Source: Phascolomyces articulosus
Taxonomy: Eukaryota > Mucoromycota > Mucoromycetes > Mucorales > Lichtheimiaceae
Length of the DNA stretch: 64,000 bases
Assembly: GCA_025677815.1 (NCBI GenBank)
Contig: JAIXMP010000033.1
Span: 248,001 to 312,000 of the forward strand
Reading direction: 5' to 3'
The position numbers and the translations under genes are program-made. The first letter of the stretch is position 1. Each line of letters starts with the position of its first letter. Shown here one piece after another: positions 50,251 to 63,259 of this stretch. The notes under the pieces were generated by a model. The model searched no databases, was not told the DNA's origin, and was given only the letters and a program-made list of their open reading frames with translations.

Positions 50251-53200
50251 TGGAATGAGTTTATTATTATTTTTATGTTTTTGGAAATGTAATGTAGAAC
50301 TTTATGTTGATCAATAAAGTTCCCAAAGGAAAAGTGGAAAAAGTAGGGGAAAAGAAAGAAAGTAGAAAACGAGAAAGAGAAGAAAAGAAAAGAAAAAAAA
50401 ACAAGGAAGAGAAAGAAAGAGAGAGAGAGAAGGGATGAGTAAGTAAGTAGGTGGAACATACACACACATACATTTCACTCACATTGTTCACACTATCACA
50501 TTTATTATTATTTTCATTCAACAATAGCAAATTTATAGTAGTTGCTTGAGTTACACAATTAAAAAGTTTTATGTTGGTCTTTGTGAACTAAAAAAATAAA
50601 AACTCATCCCCGTACATGCTTGGCTACAGTCTTCCACTCCTTAATCTCAAAAAAGAACATTGCCGATAATATAAAATCTATTTATTATTCTTGAGAAAAA
50701 ATATTGATTGAAGTACAGGGTCAATTTTTGTAAAGGAGAACAAGGTTTATTATGATATTGTAGTTATTGCTGGGTGTCTGTATAAACATTTTGAAGTTAT
50801 ATATCAGGGAAGATTCATCTTGAGAAGATACCTATACATCCCCCTTTCCTTCTTCCTGATACTATATATAAAATTTGGGTGGCTAAGGAGATTCTTCCTT
50901 GCCATTGAATCTAAATAAAGGTTTCTTCATCAGAGCGACAGTGTTTTTATCAATACCATGGATATTACTGCTTACTACTAGTTTTTCACGTATATATAAA
51001 ACTAAGATCCATATATCCAGTCATCTCGAGCAAAATGTAATTTAAATAGAGACTGATCTATTCACTACCTACACCCAAATCTACAACAACGATATTTATT
51101 GCTATATAGAAACGAGATTGTACAATCCGATTTTCTTATTTTATGTTATATATGAAAGTAGTACTAACTCTCTAATAAACAAACCAATTAAAGGTTGATA
51201 TATGGTTAAGAGACGATGATCCTCGTATATTAACGCAAATTATAACTAGCTGCCATTATTATTATAACATCTAGGGGGAGGAGTTACAATTTACGTATTA
51301 TTGTTTGTCTGCTACATAAATTTTCCTGATGAAAAGCTCTCAATGCCCAGCAAAAAAAAAAGCAAACTGGATTCTCCGGTATTGCCTCTAACAAGCAAAA
51401 GAGCATTGGTGACTGTATAATATAAAAGGTATTTTCTCCTCATGATTGCGTTGAATTGGAGGGAATGAAAGCCCATCCTCAAGACCTTCAGACCCTGTAT
51501 TATCATTACAGCCAAACCTTGCTGTTATTATCTAAAACTCTAAACATTTCTGGCACAGTAGCATTGACAGAGCTTTTTTTAGCACGTTTCCTTGAAAAAA
51601 TGTCTTTACTTAATCCTAGTAAAACTCGTTTGAATTTATCTCGATAGTTGCATTGAACTGTAGTTATATAAATCACATAGGTATTATGGTAAATTACTAC
51701 TAGCAATTGCTACATTCTTGTCTGTACAATAATATGTGAATTCATTCGTGGGACACTGTAAATAGCTAGATGTCTCAGGTTTGACAGAATTTAGATAATA
51801 TGGCAATGGACTACTAAAAAAATTGGATTAAGAAACCAGTTAAAGATCTCTATAGAGTTAAGGTAAATATATGAGTATAACGAGATACTAGGGAATAATA
51901 GGAATCGCCGTTGTTTTCATTATAGATATCCATAAAAGAGGTTTATTTTCGCTTATCCACATCACAACAACACCTGCTTCTTAATTTTAATGATGTAAAC
52001 AACGTACACTGATTTTTATTTTTATTTAATGGATCTTTTTGGACACCAAGAATTATATATGCTTATCAGTCCTACACAATGATGTATTGTTACACTGGGA
52101 TGCATCGTCGGGGGAGAGAATGAGGGTCATCTGTATTCTGAAATCGCCTGATGGTCAATCTTTTGTTAGTAGAATTAAAAGCCAATAAACTAAATGATAT
52201 TTTCAAATTTATTTGTTTTGCCAAGGCTTTTTTTTTAAAAAAATATATAGGGTCTACTCATCCAATCAACCATTTATTAGACAGCAATCATAATCGTCGT
52301 GCCCTTGTGTCGTATCACGTGTTACATAAAAAAGAATGCAGGCATGTTGTTAAATATTCGAAAGAAGAATCATACCAAATTGAGCAGGTTAACCGCTACT
52401 GATGATGATGATGATACTCTACAGGATCACAATAGTACTCAGTAGTCTTATTACTATATATGAAGGAATGATATTTCATGTGCCTCATCAATATCAATCG
52501 TTGATACGGGTCAATGTGATCATTATCATCATATTATCCAGCAGTATAACCTACTCATATTATGTTACTTGTTAATATGGTCAATTTAAATGATTATCTT
52601 GGGGTTAATTTTATAAAGTTTATCACAATTAAAAATCAGGATGAAAAATTTAGATATTATTTATATATATCACTTTCTCTTTCACTTAGCATATATTCAC
52701 CAATCAACAGAACTAATTATTTTGCTATTTAATATAATATGGACTGTTTGAGTTATCAGATCATCAGGATAATAAAAAAAAAATCACATATTGAAAGGAG
52801 AAGGCGGTATATTTTATCGATCGTTATTATTAAACAATGTTGTCTTAGTTTATTATATTCATATGCTATTAATATATACCGGGGCAGCAGCACCGGTACA
52901 ACTTGTCCATACTATTTTTTGGGGGAGCGGAAGGAAAAGAGAAAGGAGAAAAGAACAAGCAGTTATTAATATTTGGTTCAACCAATGGAAAATTTCTTCG
53001 TTACGTAGTGAAATTCTTAGAAGTTGAATTAGATCAATTGAATTGAACTGAATCATGGTTTCGGATATAGACCACGCAACCAAATGGATCGAGCTACTTG
53101 TAAATGCAAATCCTCACTTTTCGCAACAGTATTTTGAATTTTGTCAACCGAGTTCATTGCTTATTCATCCGCATTGGTACCAGTCTACACTTTTTGCACC

Positions 53201-55444
53201 AGAATAATTGTGGGGTTCCCAGTATTGCAAAAACGAGGAGTCTACTATAAGTGTGATGCTTTTTACTTACGAATTGTATTATCACTGGTATTGCTTCCAG
53301 ACAGAAAATGGTGCCGCTAATTATGAGTATTATGTGGTGATAATGAATCTAATTAGTTGCTTATGTTGCATAAACAACATTTCCTTTCCTTTTGATCTAT
53401 CACCGATAGCCCACCAAAGCTGAATATACTTTAAGAATAATGTACTTTGTGGCACTAATAATTACATTGCTTCATTCTTCATATACCATATAAAATCAGT
53501 GAACACCTGTTCCAGTTTTGTTAATCCACCCAAAAAATGTGGTAGTCTTTTATGTCGTCTCCACTCGTCATCATTAAACATTCAATAATAATAAAGTCGC
53601 CTAGTATAGTGTTTATCAGGCGTGTTCTCAGACTTCGGAGCCATCATTCGACGGCCCGAGTACTGCTGTTAATGAGTAATCAGTAAGATTAACACTGTAT
53701 AGTGAGCGATGGAAAGAATTCATAATTGGTGCCAAGTTGAATTCCAAGAATTCTAGTGTTTTCCGTATAATAAACGATTGCGTGCCAGTCGACAATCATA
53801 CAAATAATCCACTTCCAAAAGATTTAGATGTACAGGTGCTATTTCATACACTCTCAAGATAATGAAACAGTAAAATTCAACTTCCAACACCGTATTATAC
53901 TGAACGATGGAATATTTATACCCATCATTCAGCTGATCTTCCATGAATTTTACTAAACAACATTGTAGTACAACATTGTATTCATTCCTGGATTTATTCT
54001 TGATCTTGCATTTTCATCTTTTATTCCCACATTTATTTATTTTTTTTTAAAAAAAAAAAGATCTTGCTCTATATTCTGATTAGCTTTGTGTTTCAATGAA
54101 GCATCTTAATATCATGCTAGTTCACTCCCTTTATTCGGATATAGGGGAGCAAAAAAAAAAAAACTTGCATGATCCTGCATGATGAAAAGAAAAGTTAGTC
54201 CACTCCTTAAAGCCGAAATTATATTAATATTTTGCTCCTAAGGAAGAAAATTCGGAAATATGACCCAAATATGTTTGATGCGTTGTGATGGCAGTACACT
54301 ACTTGTTTATTATTGAATGTGTATCAATAAATGATTGTTTAGCTTTTTTATTAAAAAAAAAGAACACTCTCATTAACAATACAATACTGGAGACACACTG
54401 TTATATATAAATAACAACCTTATCTTGTCCGAGAAAAATATTATCATATAATAGACGATAAAAAAGTAAAAGATAATATAGAAATAATTGTATAACAAGC
54501 GTACTATAAATGCTTATGCAAAGGCTTTTTTTTTTGCATGCTGAGCCAACAGATACAAATGAAGAGCTCTATACTTTTCTTCATATCGGCAAGTTTGAGC
54601 AATATAAAACAAATGTGCGCAGTAGAGTTTATATTATAAATGTTAGGATGAATATAGAAACAATTGGATGATTTGGATGTTAAATTATTGGTAGTGAAAC
54701 TTGAATTAAAACAGGACAATGCTCCTGACGATTTTATAGGTTCTTAGCAAAAAAAAAACAACATCTATCTGAAAAGAATATGGTGAGGAGTTATCTAGAT
54801 CGTATCAATGGGGTTTTGAGAATTGTTACGTTTGACATAATAACGGTATATATTAGGAAGTTCAAGCACAACAGTAGTATAGTAATAATATAACCCCGAG
54901 ATTTTTTTTATAATAATGCCAAGTTCTCCTTTTATACGGTTCCCTTTACATCTTTTTACTTTTTCCAGTAAAAAGGCTAAAGATTAATAATAAAATAGGA
55001 GTGTAAGAATGAAGATCAACAAGATCGACACTGGTTTCTTTATTTTATTAGTCTTACACTAATAATAATACAAACCACTAATAAATGAAAGATGTTCTCT
55101 ATGCCATTTTAACACACTACTACGTATGCTTATGTTTATCACACATCATGAAAAAAAAAGTAATTTTGTTACATAGAAAATCAAGATAAGTATATTTATA
55201 TATATTTATATTTCTTTATACGAAGAAGGTATGCATGGAGAGTGTATATATATATAAAATCAACAAGTTTGTAGAGGAAAGAATAAAAAGAGAAAGAGAT
55301 GATAATAGTATAAAAAAAATGAAATAACAGAAAATTTACAAAAAATGGATGTTTTTTTTAAGCGTCCCACTCCCTGCACAATATACAATTCGTCTTATTT
55401 TTTTTTAAAAAAAAATCTTGCGTGTGTTTTTTTGCGTGTGTTAT
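50251..55444. other. Gene-free region, with short coding-like pieces
   Basis: Five kb with no assembled gene. Plus-strand pieces at 52151-52402 (GSTHPINHLLDSNHNRRALVSYH) and 53055-53207 (HATKWIELLVNANPHFSQQYFEF) look protein-like but are short and bounded by stops. Probable relics, not identified. The first about 300 bases hold GA-rich tracts upstream of the low-complexity gene. Confidence 0.4.
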
Positions 55445-57693
55445 TTAACCGCTGAAAGCAGTGGCAGGATGGAACCAGAATGCCATAGCAATGATAGTGT
55501 AGGATGCCTAATCAGTATTAAAAAAACATTTATATTAGTCATTTTTTCCCTCTTTTTGATTTTATTATACTACGAGTTACTTACCAAAAGTAAAGCACCT
55601 TCAAGCCAGTTGGAATGACCATCTTGAATCAAATAATTAACAATCAATACACTAGAGAACAAGACGACAGTTTCGAAATCTTCAAAGAAAAGACTCATGG
55701 GTTGACCAAAGATCCAACCAGCAATGACAAGGACGGGAGTAACAAATAAACCAATTTGAAGTGAAGATGAAATAGCAATATTAATACTCAAGTTCATCTT
55801 GTTCTTCATGGCAAAGGTCACTGAACTGACATGTTCGGCAGCACTATCATCATATATAAAAATATAAGTGAGCAACTTGTTGCTTTTTTTCTTCCCCACC
55901 CCACCCTTTCTTATCATCATTCCAATAATAATATATCCATCATTTTATACACTTACTTTCCAATGATAGGAAGAAGAATGACACCGACAAAGGTTTCATT
56001 TACATCCCATGACTCGACAACACCTTCAATGCTAAATTATACATGTAATGTAACGTTAGTAACGAACGTGGCATATGCATACATTTAATTTTGAATGTTT
56101 CCAACTTACGCTCCGACAAGGAAATCGGCGTGGATTGCTACGAGACCTGCAACTACCAATAAACTGAAACAAATAAACATTAAGTACATCCATGATCATC
56201 CAAAAAAAAAAATCCTTCCAATATAATCCAATCTTCTTTCCTTCCATTATTTATAAAGTACTTACGAAAGAACAGAAAATAGAATAGTTGTTTGTGGTTC
56301 TTCATCGTCATCATCTTCACTATTATCACCAGCATCATACTAACGAATAATCATAAGACAGAAAGCGTTTAGTATATTCGAGTAGGTTAGGATTAAGGAA
56401 ATCTATAAACAAAACGGAAAAACATTTTTCTTCTTACCAAAGCACGATGTGTCTTGAGCTAAAAGAAAAAAAAATATAAATATTCCAAAAGGAAGATAAA
56501 CAAAGTTAGAAACATTGGGATTTGCCATGTGAGTCGGGGGACCTTCCTTATATAGAAAGTACCAAAAAGTAAACCATACCTGGAAAAGAAGGGAAAGTCC
56601 ATAAACAACTAACAACACCAACGCTGTACCGTGACTCAAATTTAAGATACCAATTTCAGCTTCTTCAGCAGTATCAGCAGTAGCACTGAATGCAGCAGGT
56701 ACAAGAAGCGAAAGTGTAGTAAGGGCCAATAAAGAAGAGGATGTTTGAGCAGCTGCAATTGTAATTATGGGTTTTCATATACAAAAGGAAAAATTCATTA
56801 ATATCCATTAATCAAGATGCATCTTGAGGTTTCTGAAAAGAAAGTTTGTTGTTGTTTTTGCCACGGGTACATTGCAGTTGATGTACATGTAATGTTGTGT
56901 GTGTATGGCGATAGAAAGATAATAAACTCACCTGTCATACTAAACTGCTGATCAATACGGCTAACACCTCCAAGTAAGAAAGAAAAGCCAAGAACCTGAT
57001 GATGATAGAGTCAATCATTCATTCAATTGATAAATATATCAAAAAGTAATTGAAAAAGCGTGTCTTACCAACAAAATATTCGACAAGATGGAGCCCATGA
57101 CGGAAGCTAAAAAAAAAAGTTATAATTATAAAATGGGCGTAGAGTGGCGGGTTATGTCAGTTTTTATTTCGTGCTACTTGAGCCTCCTTCATTTCCCCTT
57201 TATAATTTCTGCATAGTTATAAAAAAAAACACGAACCTTGAACAACGCGAATTAAACCATCTTTAAGAGCAATGACACCAAGAATAAGTTCAACAACATT
57301 TCCAAAAGTTGCATTCAATAAAGCACCTACTGTCGATCCAGACATAAGTGCCAATTCTTCCGTTGCTAAATGATAGAATGTGTGTATGTTTGTGTTAGTC
57401 ATCTCTATACTATTCTATTCAAAAACAATAATAAAAAAAAAGATCATCTTACCAAAACCAAGAAGTTTTGCCAATGGCATGATAGCAATAAAATTAAGAG
57501 TGAATACCCAAGTAGCTGAAGCACCCGAATATGAATAGAAAAGGGCGATAGGAATAAATATACAGACAACATTGAATTTAGAGGATAAAACAAATGCTCT
57601 AAAGGAAGAAGCCATAGTTGGTTTTTCATAAGATGTGTGTCCTGTAGTATTGCCTAACAGTGGTGCATGTTCGTTATTGGCCATGGCAGGCAT
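55445..57693 (-). CDS. VCX1: Vacuolar Ca2+/H+ exchanger (VCX1/CAX family)
   Basis: Eleven exons (57693-57453, 57365-57237, 57106-57069, 56995-56932, 56752-56580, 56458-56438, 56339-56266, 56163-56110, 56031-55957, 55843-55585, 55507-55445) encode 396 residues, close to yeast Vcx1. The two alpha repeats are clear: [17 protein letters not shown] with Glu106, and [41 protein letters not shown] with Glu293. An acidic loop (EDDDDEEP) separates the halves, as in CAX proteins. The C-terminal helix reads [20 protein letters not shown]. It should exchange cytosolic Ca2+ (and often Mn2+) for vacuolar H+. Exon 6 has only 21 bases (LKTHRAL). The exon 2 donor is GTTCGT. A second Met at 57684 is an alternative start. 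Confidence 0.94.
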
Positions 57694-57869
57694 GATGATG
57701 AATTGATAATGAAAAAGTTAAGGACAACTGGGGAGAAAGAAAGAAGAAGAAGAATGTTGAAGTGAAGGAAGAAGAAAGAAATAAACAAAAAAATAATTGA
57801 TATTTATTATTGTTTATATAGAATCAACGATTGAAAAGAACTTTCGAGTAGAAGATTGTCTCGTGTTCC

Positions 57870-57900
<31 letters not shown>

Positions 57901-58247
57901 TTAAGAATTGAAGTATGTTTTTTGTTATGATCATTTCATTTATGTGTTATGCGTGTGGCGGTTAAAAAAAATTAGTGCGACTTATTAGAAAAAGGATATG
58001 GTGGTGTTATGTTCAACGTGGTGAGTGGCACTTGTTTCTCTTGGCTCAGAAATATAGCCTCACACTAAATCTTAGATAGTGATAATGATCCTAAATTCGT
58101 GTGTGTCTACTACGCGCCTTCAAAATAAGAATTGCTATTAATAAATTTATTTCGAAAAGAAGAGAAAAAGGAAACGTTTCTGTTGGTGAATTGGATGGCT
58201 TTTCTACGTTGGAACGTTCTTTATGCAGATGTATTATAATAAACTGA

Positions 58248-58286
<39 letters not shown>

Positions 58287-61200
58287 TAGGATCAAACATA
58301 GTAGGGGAAGGAGGAATTAAGCAGCAGCAGCAGCAGCAGCAGCAGCAGTTGTTGTTTATTAGTATCAATAGAAAAGAAGATGGTTTCGGGTCTTGTTTCA
58401 TAATAATTATAAAATATAAGAATTCATAAACAATAAATGATCACATGGAAGAATCGTCTTGTTTCTTGCTGAAGTATAAAATATTCTAAACCCTAAAGTA
58501 TGGCATCATTTGATAGTGTGGATCTTCTGTTTTATTATTTATTACTTAATAGATAACAACAACTTCTTCTATTTATATACATTAATATAATTTATGTGCA
58601 ATCATTACACTTATATACTACTAGTACAACTCCTTCTTATTTTCTAGATAAATGAGCTGTTTATTTCTATATTATATTTTGAGATTGTCATAAATGTATT
58701 ATCCTTTAAAAAAACAACGAATTCAATGAAAAAACTCAAAAAAATGATAATGAAAAAAAAGGGATTTGCGTAACAAACATAAGGTAAATTGTTATCGTTA
58801 AAAAAAACGCCGTTTCTCTTTCTCCCCCTCCCCCAAACGATAATATTAAAAAGAAAAAAAAAACCCCAACATCACGTTAAACAAACTCATTGACTCCTCT
58901 CAGGAATATTCTTGATACACAACAACAAACTATGGAAGAATTGGTTTACTAATTTTGATTCAAATAATAAACTATTTAAAACTAAGGGATGGATCCAATG
59001 GCTCGGACGATCTTTCTTATTACTATAAACAAGTTAAAAGTAGTTTTAGTGTGTATAAAAGTAAAAACCCGATATTGATCGTACCGATTTTAAGGGAGCA
59101 GATCTCTTCTTTTCTTTCTTGATTTTCTTTTTTAGCTGAGCTTATTATTATTATTATTATTATTGTTGTTGTTGTTGTTGTTCTCAATGTAAAAGCTTAA
59201 CTTTGCTCACTTCTTCTTTCCCTTCCTTTTTCTCCCCCTTTTTTTTAACCCCTGAAATCTTCTTTCAAAACGTGGCTGGTTTACATAATAAGGCATCTAC
59301 TACTTGATACTTCTTCTTCTTGGCTTGTTAGTAATGTTCATTTCTAGATGTTCTATTATTCTTTATTCTATTTATTATGAATCATCGTCCATTCCATCAT
59401 ATTATTCTGGAAATGTATTATAGTGCATTGATTAATATTATTCGAAAATTGTATTACTTTCAAAGTAATGTGCATAAATTTGTAGTTTATTATCCTGAGA
59501 GAAGAACTCACAAGAATGTTCATTATCATTAATTATTGTACATGCTTATCTATAATTATATGGCATACATCGTGTAGTAAGTAACCAAAATGATAATGGA
59601 TTCCTAAGACATGACCTGCTACTATTATATTTTAAATGTATTTGACAAGGTTAAAAAGTATTCTTTTTCTTATCCGTTGGAAAAAAAAAAGATAACAATT
59701 TAAACGAACGAATTGGTGATGGTGATTATCTCGGATTCGACTCGAAGATGATGATTATTGTTTATTGTCTGTGTTCTTTTAGTGTGTGTAACATGGATTT
59801 TCATTTTATACCATAAAAATAGATATCCTCAATAATCTTATAAGTATGGATGACGACGTGAATGGCAAATGATGATATTGGCTTTTGTAATCCATCCACG
59901 TTATGCGTAGCCATCATTTTTAACATGAGAAAAAAAAAAGACTTGGCATCATCTGCTATTATTCTTTATTTAGGAAAATGGAAATAGAAAAGTCTTTTTT
60001 TATTATTATTAAATATGTAAATCTTTCGCGTATGATGTATCACAATGAAAAAAAGAAGTGAGGCGTCCTGTATATATATAAAAGAGTGTTTTTTTTTTTT
60101 GGATAAAGACGCGAGGTATGCTATACCATTTGGTTTATTAGGAAACCAAAGAAAAAACTAATTGAGGCGCAACAAGTGTGGCTGGAAAAAAAGTCATGCA
60201 ACGTACGAGTACTATTATGGATGGTGTACAAAAAAAAATATACTGAATATATACGTAAATTACACAAAGTGAAAATGAGGATCTTACTAGGTGTATTGAT
60301 TTACATTTATTTGTTTAATTCCCTTTCAAATGCGCAGCAACCATAATATTAATATTATTTAATAAGGTTGCTATTTATCAATTTTCCAGAACAGCGTATC
60401 TTTTAAAAGACTATAAAAAATAGGGGTTTCACTTGTACAACCACATAATCTCATAATTGATAATGTTAAGACAATCATTACTTACCATTAATCCCACTTA
60501 TTTGCGGGATCGATGCATTCATTACCAAAATTAATACTGAACCAACATCCAGTTTTCATTTTGATATGATAATGATAAATTTGTTGACATTGTAATAATT
60601 TCGATGGGCATTTATTTTTATTTATTTTATAAGAATAAATGAAATAGGATTTTGTACACCGGACAAAGCAGTAATTGTATTTCTTGAGAGTTTGATTGAC
60701 GTGACGTTGAAAGGACCCAAGTCCAAGTCAACTTCTATCTCCCACATCATGTTTTCTAATTTTTGTACTGAAATATCCTTTTGAGATTTCACCAACTGGT
60801 GTCTTTTCTCTTTTTTTTTTTTCGATACAGTGTCATGTGCAACTATGGAATAAAAAAGGTAGCTATCAATAAGTAATAGGATAGTATATGATATGAAAAA
60901 AAAAGCAAGGTTAAAAAATAAATATTACATCCATACCGAAACGACTGCTTATGAATCCTTCTAAGACAAGGTTTTTACGGATAGTAGCAACGTAAATAAT
61001 AACAAAAGAGAAAACCCAGGAGCTTTAGTAAATAACTTGCAACTCACTTTTCTCTGATTAAGCAAGCTCAATCAAAGTACGAACCTCTCGTACTACTACC
61101 AATATTATTTGGTCATTTTTTTTCAGTTGTAATTGCAAAGATTAAAATAATTTAAAACAGATTACGTAGTAATAATATTTCCATAACTTTCATAAATCTA

Positions 61201-61339
61201 GTGTCATTTAATATAATAAATAACCCTGATCAGATAGCTAGACAATTGGGTTGTCTTACAAGAATCATTACATTGAAGTACTTCATTTAAAAATCCAAGC
61301 GACCTATCTCTCGCTCTTCAATCTTTAGGCTACTTTTTT
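57694..61339. other. Intergenic region with several microsatellites
   Basis: Upstream of VCX1. It contains (AAT)n at about 57870-57901 and 58250-58287, (CAG)n at 58321-58348 and a TTA/TTG array at about 59142-59181. No gene or RNA found. Confidence 0.5.
58321..58348. repeat. (CAG)n trinucleotide repeat in non-coding DNA
   Basis: About nine perfect GCA/CAG units. They are not in any gene I can assemble and lie about 630 bases upstream of the VCX1 start. Confidence 0.85.
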
Positions 61340-62260
61340 TTTATGATCAATACCATTTGTTTTTTTTTCCGCATCGTTTTTTGATTGGGATATTTGTCAT
61401 TGTGATATACTGCTCATCAACACCTAATGCTAACTGAACGTCATGAATAATTCTTATTTGTTGCATAAGTTTTGGACTGTCAATGCGAAGGATGAGGTAA
61501 TGTTGTGTTAGTTCAATTCGATCAAAAATGAGCTACTGGAATAAAGTAAGACTATAATAGAAATGCATAGTTAGCTATGAATACATTAACTTGTATACCT
61601 CCATTATTATTATTATTAAATATTTGATTTATGGAATTCATACATGCAATTGAACCTGATGCTTCCACCGCATTTTTTTTTTTCAGTGCCAACCATTTTA
61701 ACACATATTTAGAAACAACCAATTCAATGGATAGTTTCATGGATGAAAATCTTTCGAATGTATCAGAAACTCTTATACACCTTCATTTTTGAAAAACTCT
61801 GTTGCTTCTGTTGGAATTTGGATTTCACAGTGTTAAATAACAATTCTTTCCTGGTGCTTCCCCATAATTTATGATTGTATCAAGTACACTTTTTCAACCC
61901 ATCTTCAGTGTCATCATCAAATCCACCAATCTTTCTTCTACTGTAACCTTTGATGCGTAGATCATTCTATTTTCAAATTCTTGTCGAATAGTTGAAGTCC
62001 TGCATGACTATATTGTTGTTTTTGTTGAAGGTGGAATTTTGGTTGGTATACCTTGTGTGCGACGGAATGAAGTGTATGCAAGGGCAGAAGATAACTTAAG
62101 ATAATTACGATCTAGGCATCAGGTAAAAGTGGAAGACACAAGTAATGAGCAGGGTTTTAATACGTAAATAATTCACAGGTTTAGCATGGATATAATCAAT
62201 TAGATACAGGATTCTTGCCGTAGGTTGAATCAAGTCACAATCTTTGCCTGGAAATTAAAA
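61340..62260 (-). pseudogene. Decayed unidentified protein gene
   Basis: The minus strand reads as successive protein-like pieces: CDLIQPTARILYLIDYIHAK (about 62240-62180), TSTIRQEFENRMIYASKVTV with downstream SVLDTIINYGEAPGKNCYL (about 62000-61830, split by in-frame stops), and LTQHYLILRIDSPKLMQQIR with ALGVDEQYITMTNIPIKK (61515-61380), ending in TGA. The composition differs from the surrounding AT-rich noise, but stops and missing junctions prevent a full gene. I do not recognise the family. It could still be a functional gene with more introns than I can see. Confidence 0.45.
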
Positions 62261-63259
62261 AAAACTCATAGTTGTCAAAGGAGAAAAAAATTTAATGATT
62301 GGATATTGTTGCTTGTTGTTAATCTTGAGGTTCCAATGATTTTATTTGACATTATGATAAGCAACACATAATATGTTTGTTGATCCTAATGATCAGTTTG
62401 CTGTTTCCCTTGTCGTTGCAAATCATCTTGTTGGCATAAAATTCACATTACTCTAGTGTCAAAATACAGCAAAATATTAAAGATATTTTTTTTTCATTTT
62501 AGTTGTTCTTTAGTGGTGGGTATCATTTATTTACTTGATATATACATAATCCATTTCAAAATTTCAGGATCCCTTGTTTAATTGTGGAAAGAAGAAATGA
62601 ATATTACCCAAAAAAAAAAAAAGAATTGTGTCATGTGAGTGGCTCCAATAAGTAACCAAAAAAAATTGTCAAATTAAAGCAACTTTAATATAGACTGAAG
62701 CCAAGGGCAAAGATTTGTTGTGTCGATATAGGTACACGGAAGAAATATGCACAGGACGAAAATTAAATATAAAATCTCAAAAATAAAAGCCATCGCAGTA
62801 TTTCGCTGCCGTCTTCCTCCATTTACCCTTTCACGTTAAATATTGTTAATAATATCATCTATGTCACTTTTTTCTTATAATGTCATAATTATGGTTGTTT
62901 TTTTATCAAAGGTTACAAGAGCTACATTTTTTTCTGTATGTTTTCTGAGGTACCCATGACCTACCAATTCCGTTTGGACACCTCATGTTTTTTGTAACTT
63001 CCTTACCGTCTACCAAATTTTCGGTTCCATTTTGGACGGGTCAACGATTAACCCCACCGAAATGAAAGCCCCAGTCTATTTGAAAGTATCAGAATTACAA
63101 CTTCAAATAATTGTATTAAGCACAGCATATTGAAATGATAAATTTTGTCATCAATGTTGTGATATATTTTCCTTTCTCGCGTTTTGATAAAATTAGTTCT
63201 ACCAAGAAGAACACTTCTTTTTACAATATTTACTTTCTTGGTAGCTTTTTTTTTCTGAA
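62261..63259. other. Intergenic region upstream of the second F-box-like gene
   Basis: AT-rich, no gene seen. A T-run just before the ATG at 63260 may be part of the leader. Confidence 0.4.
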
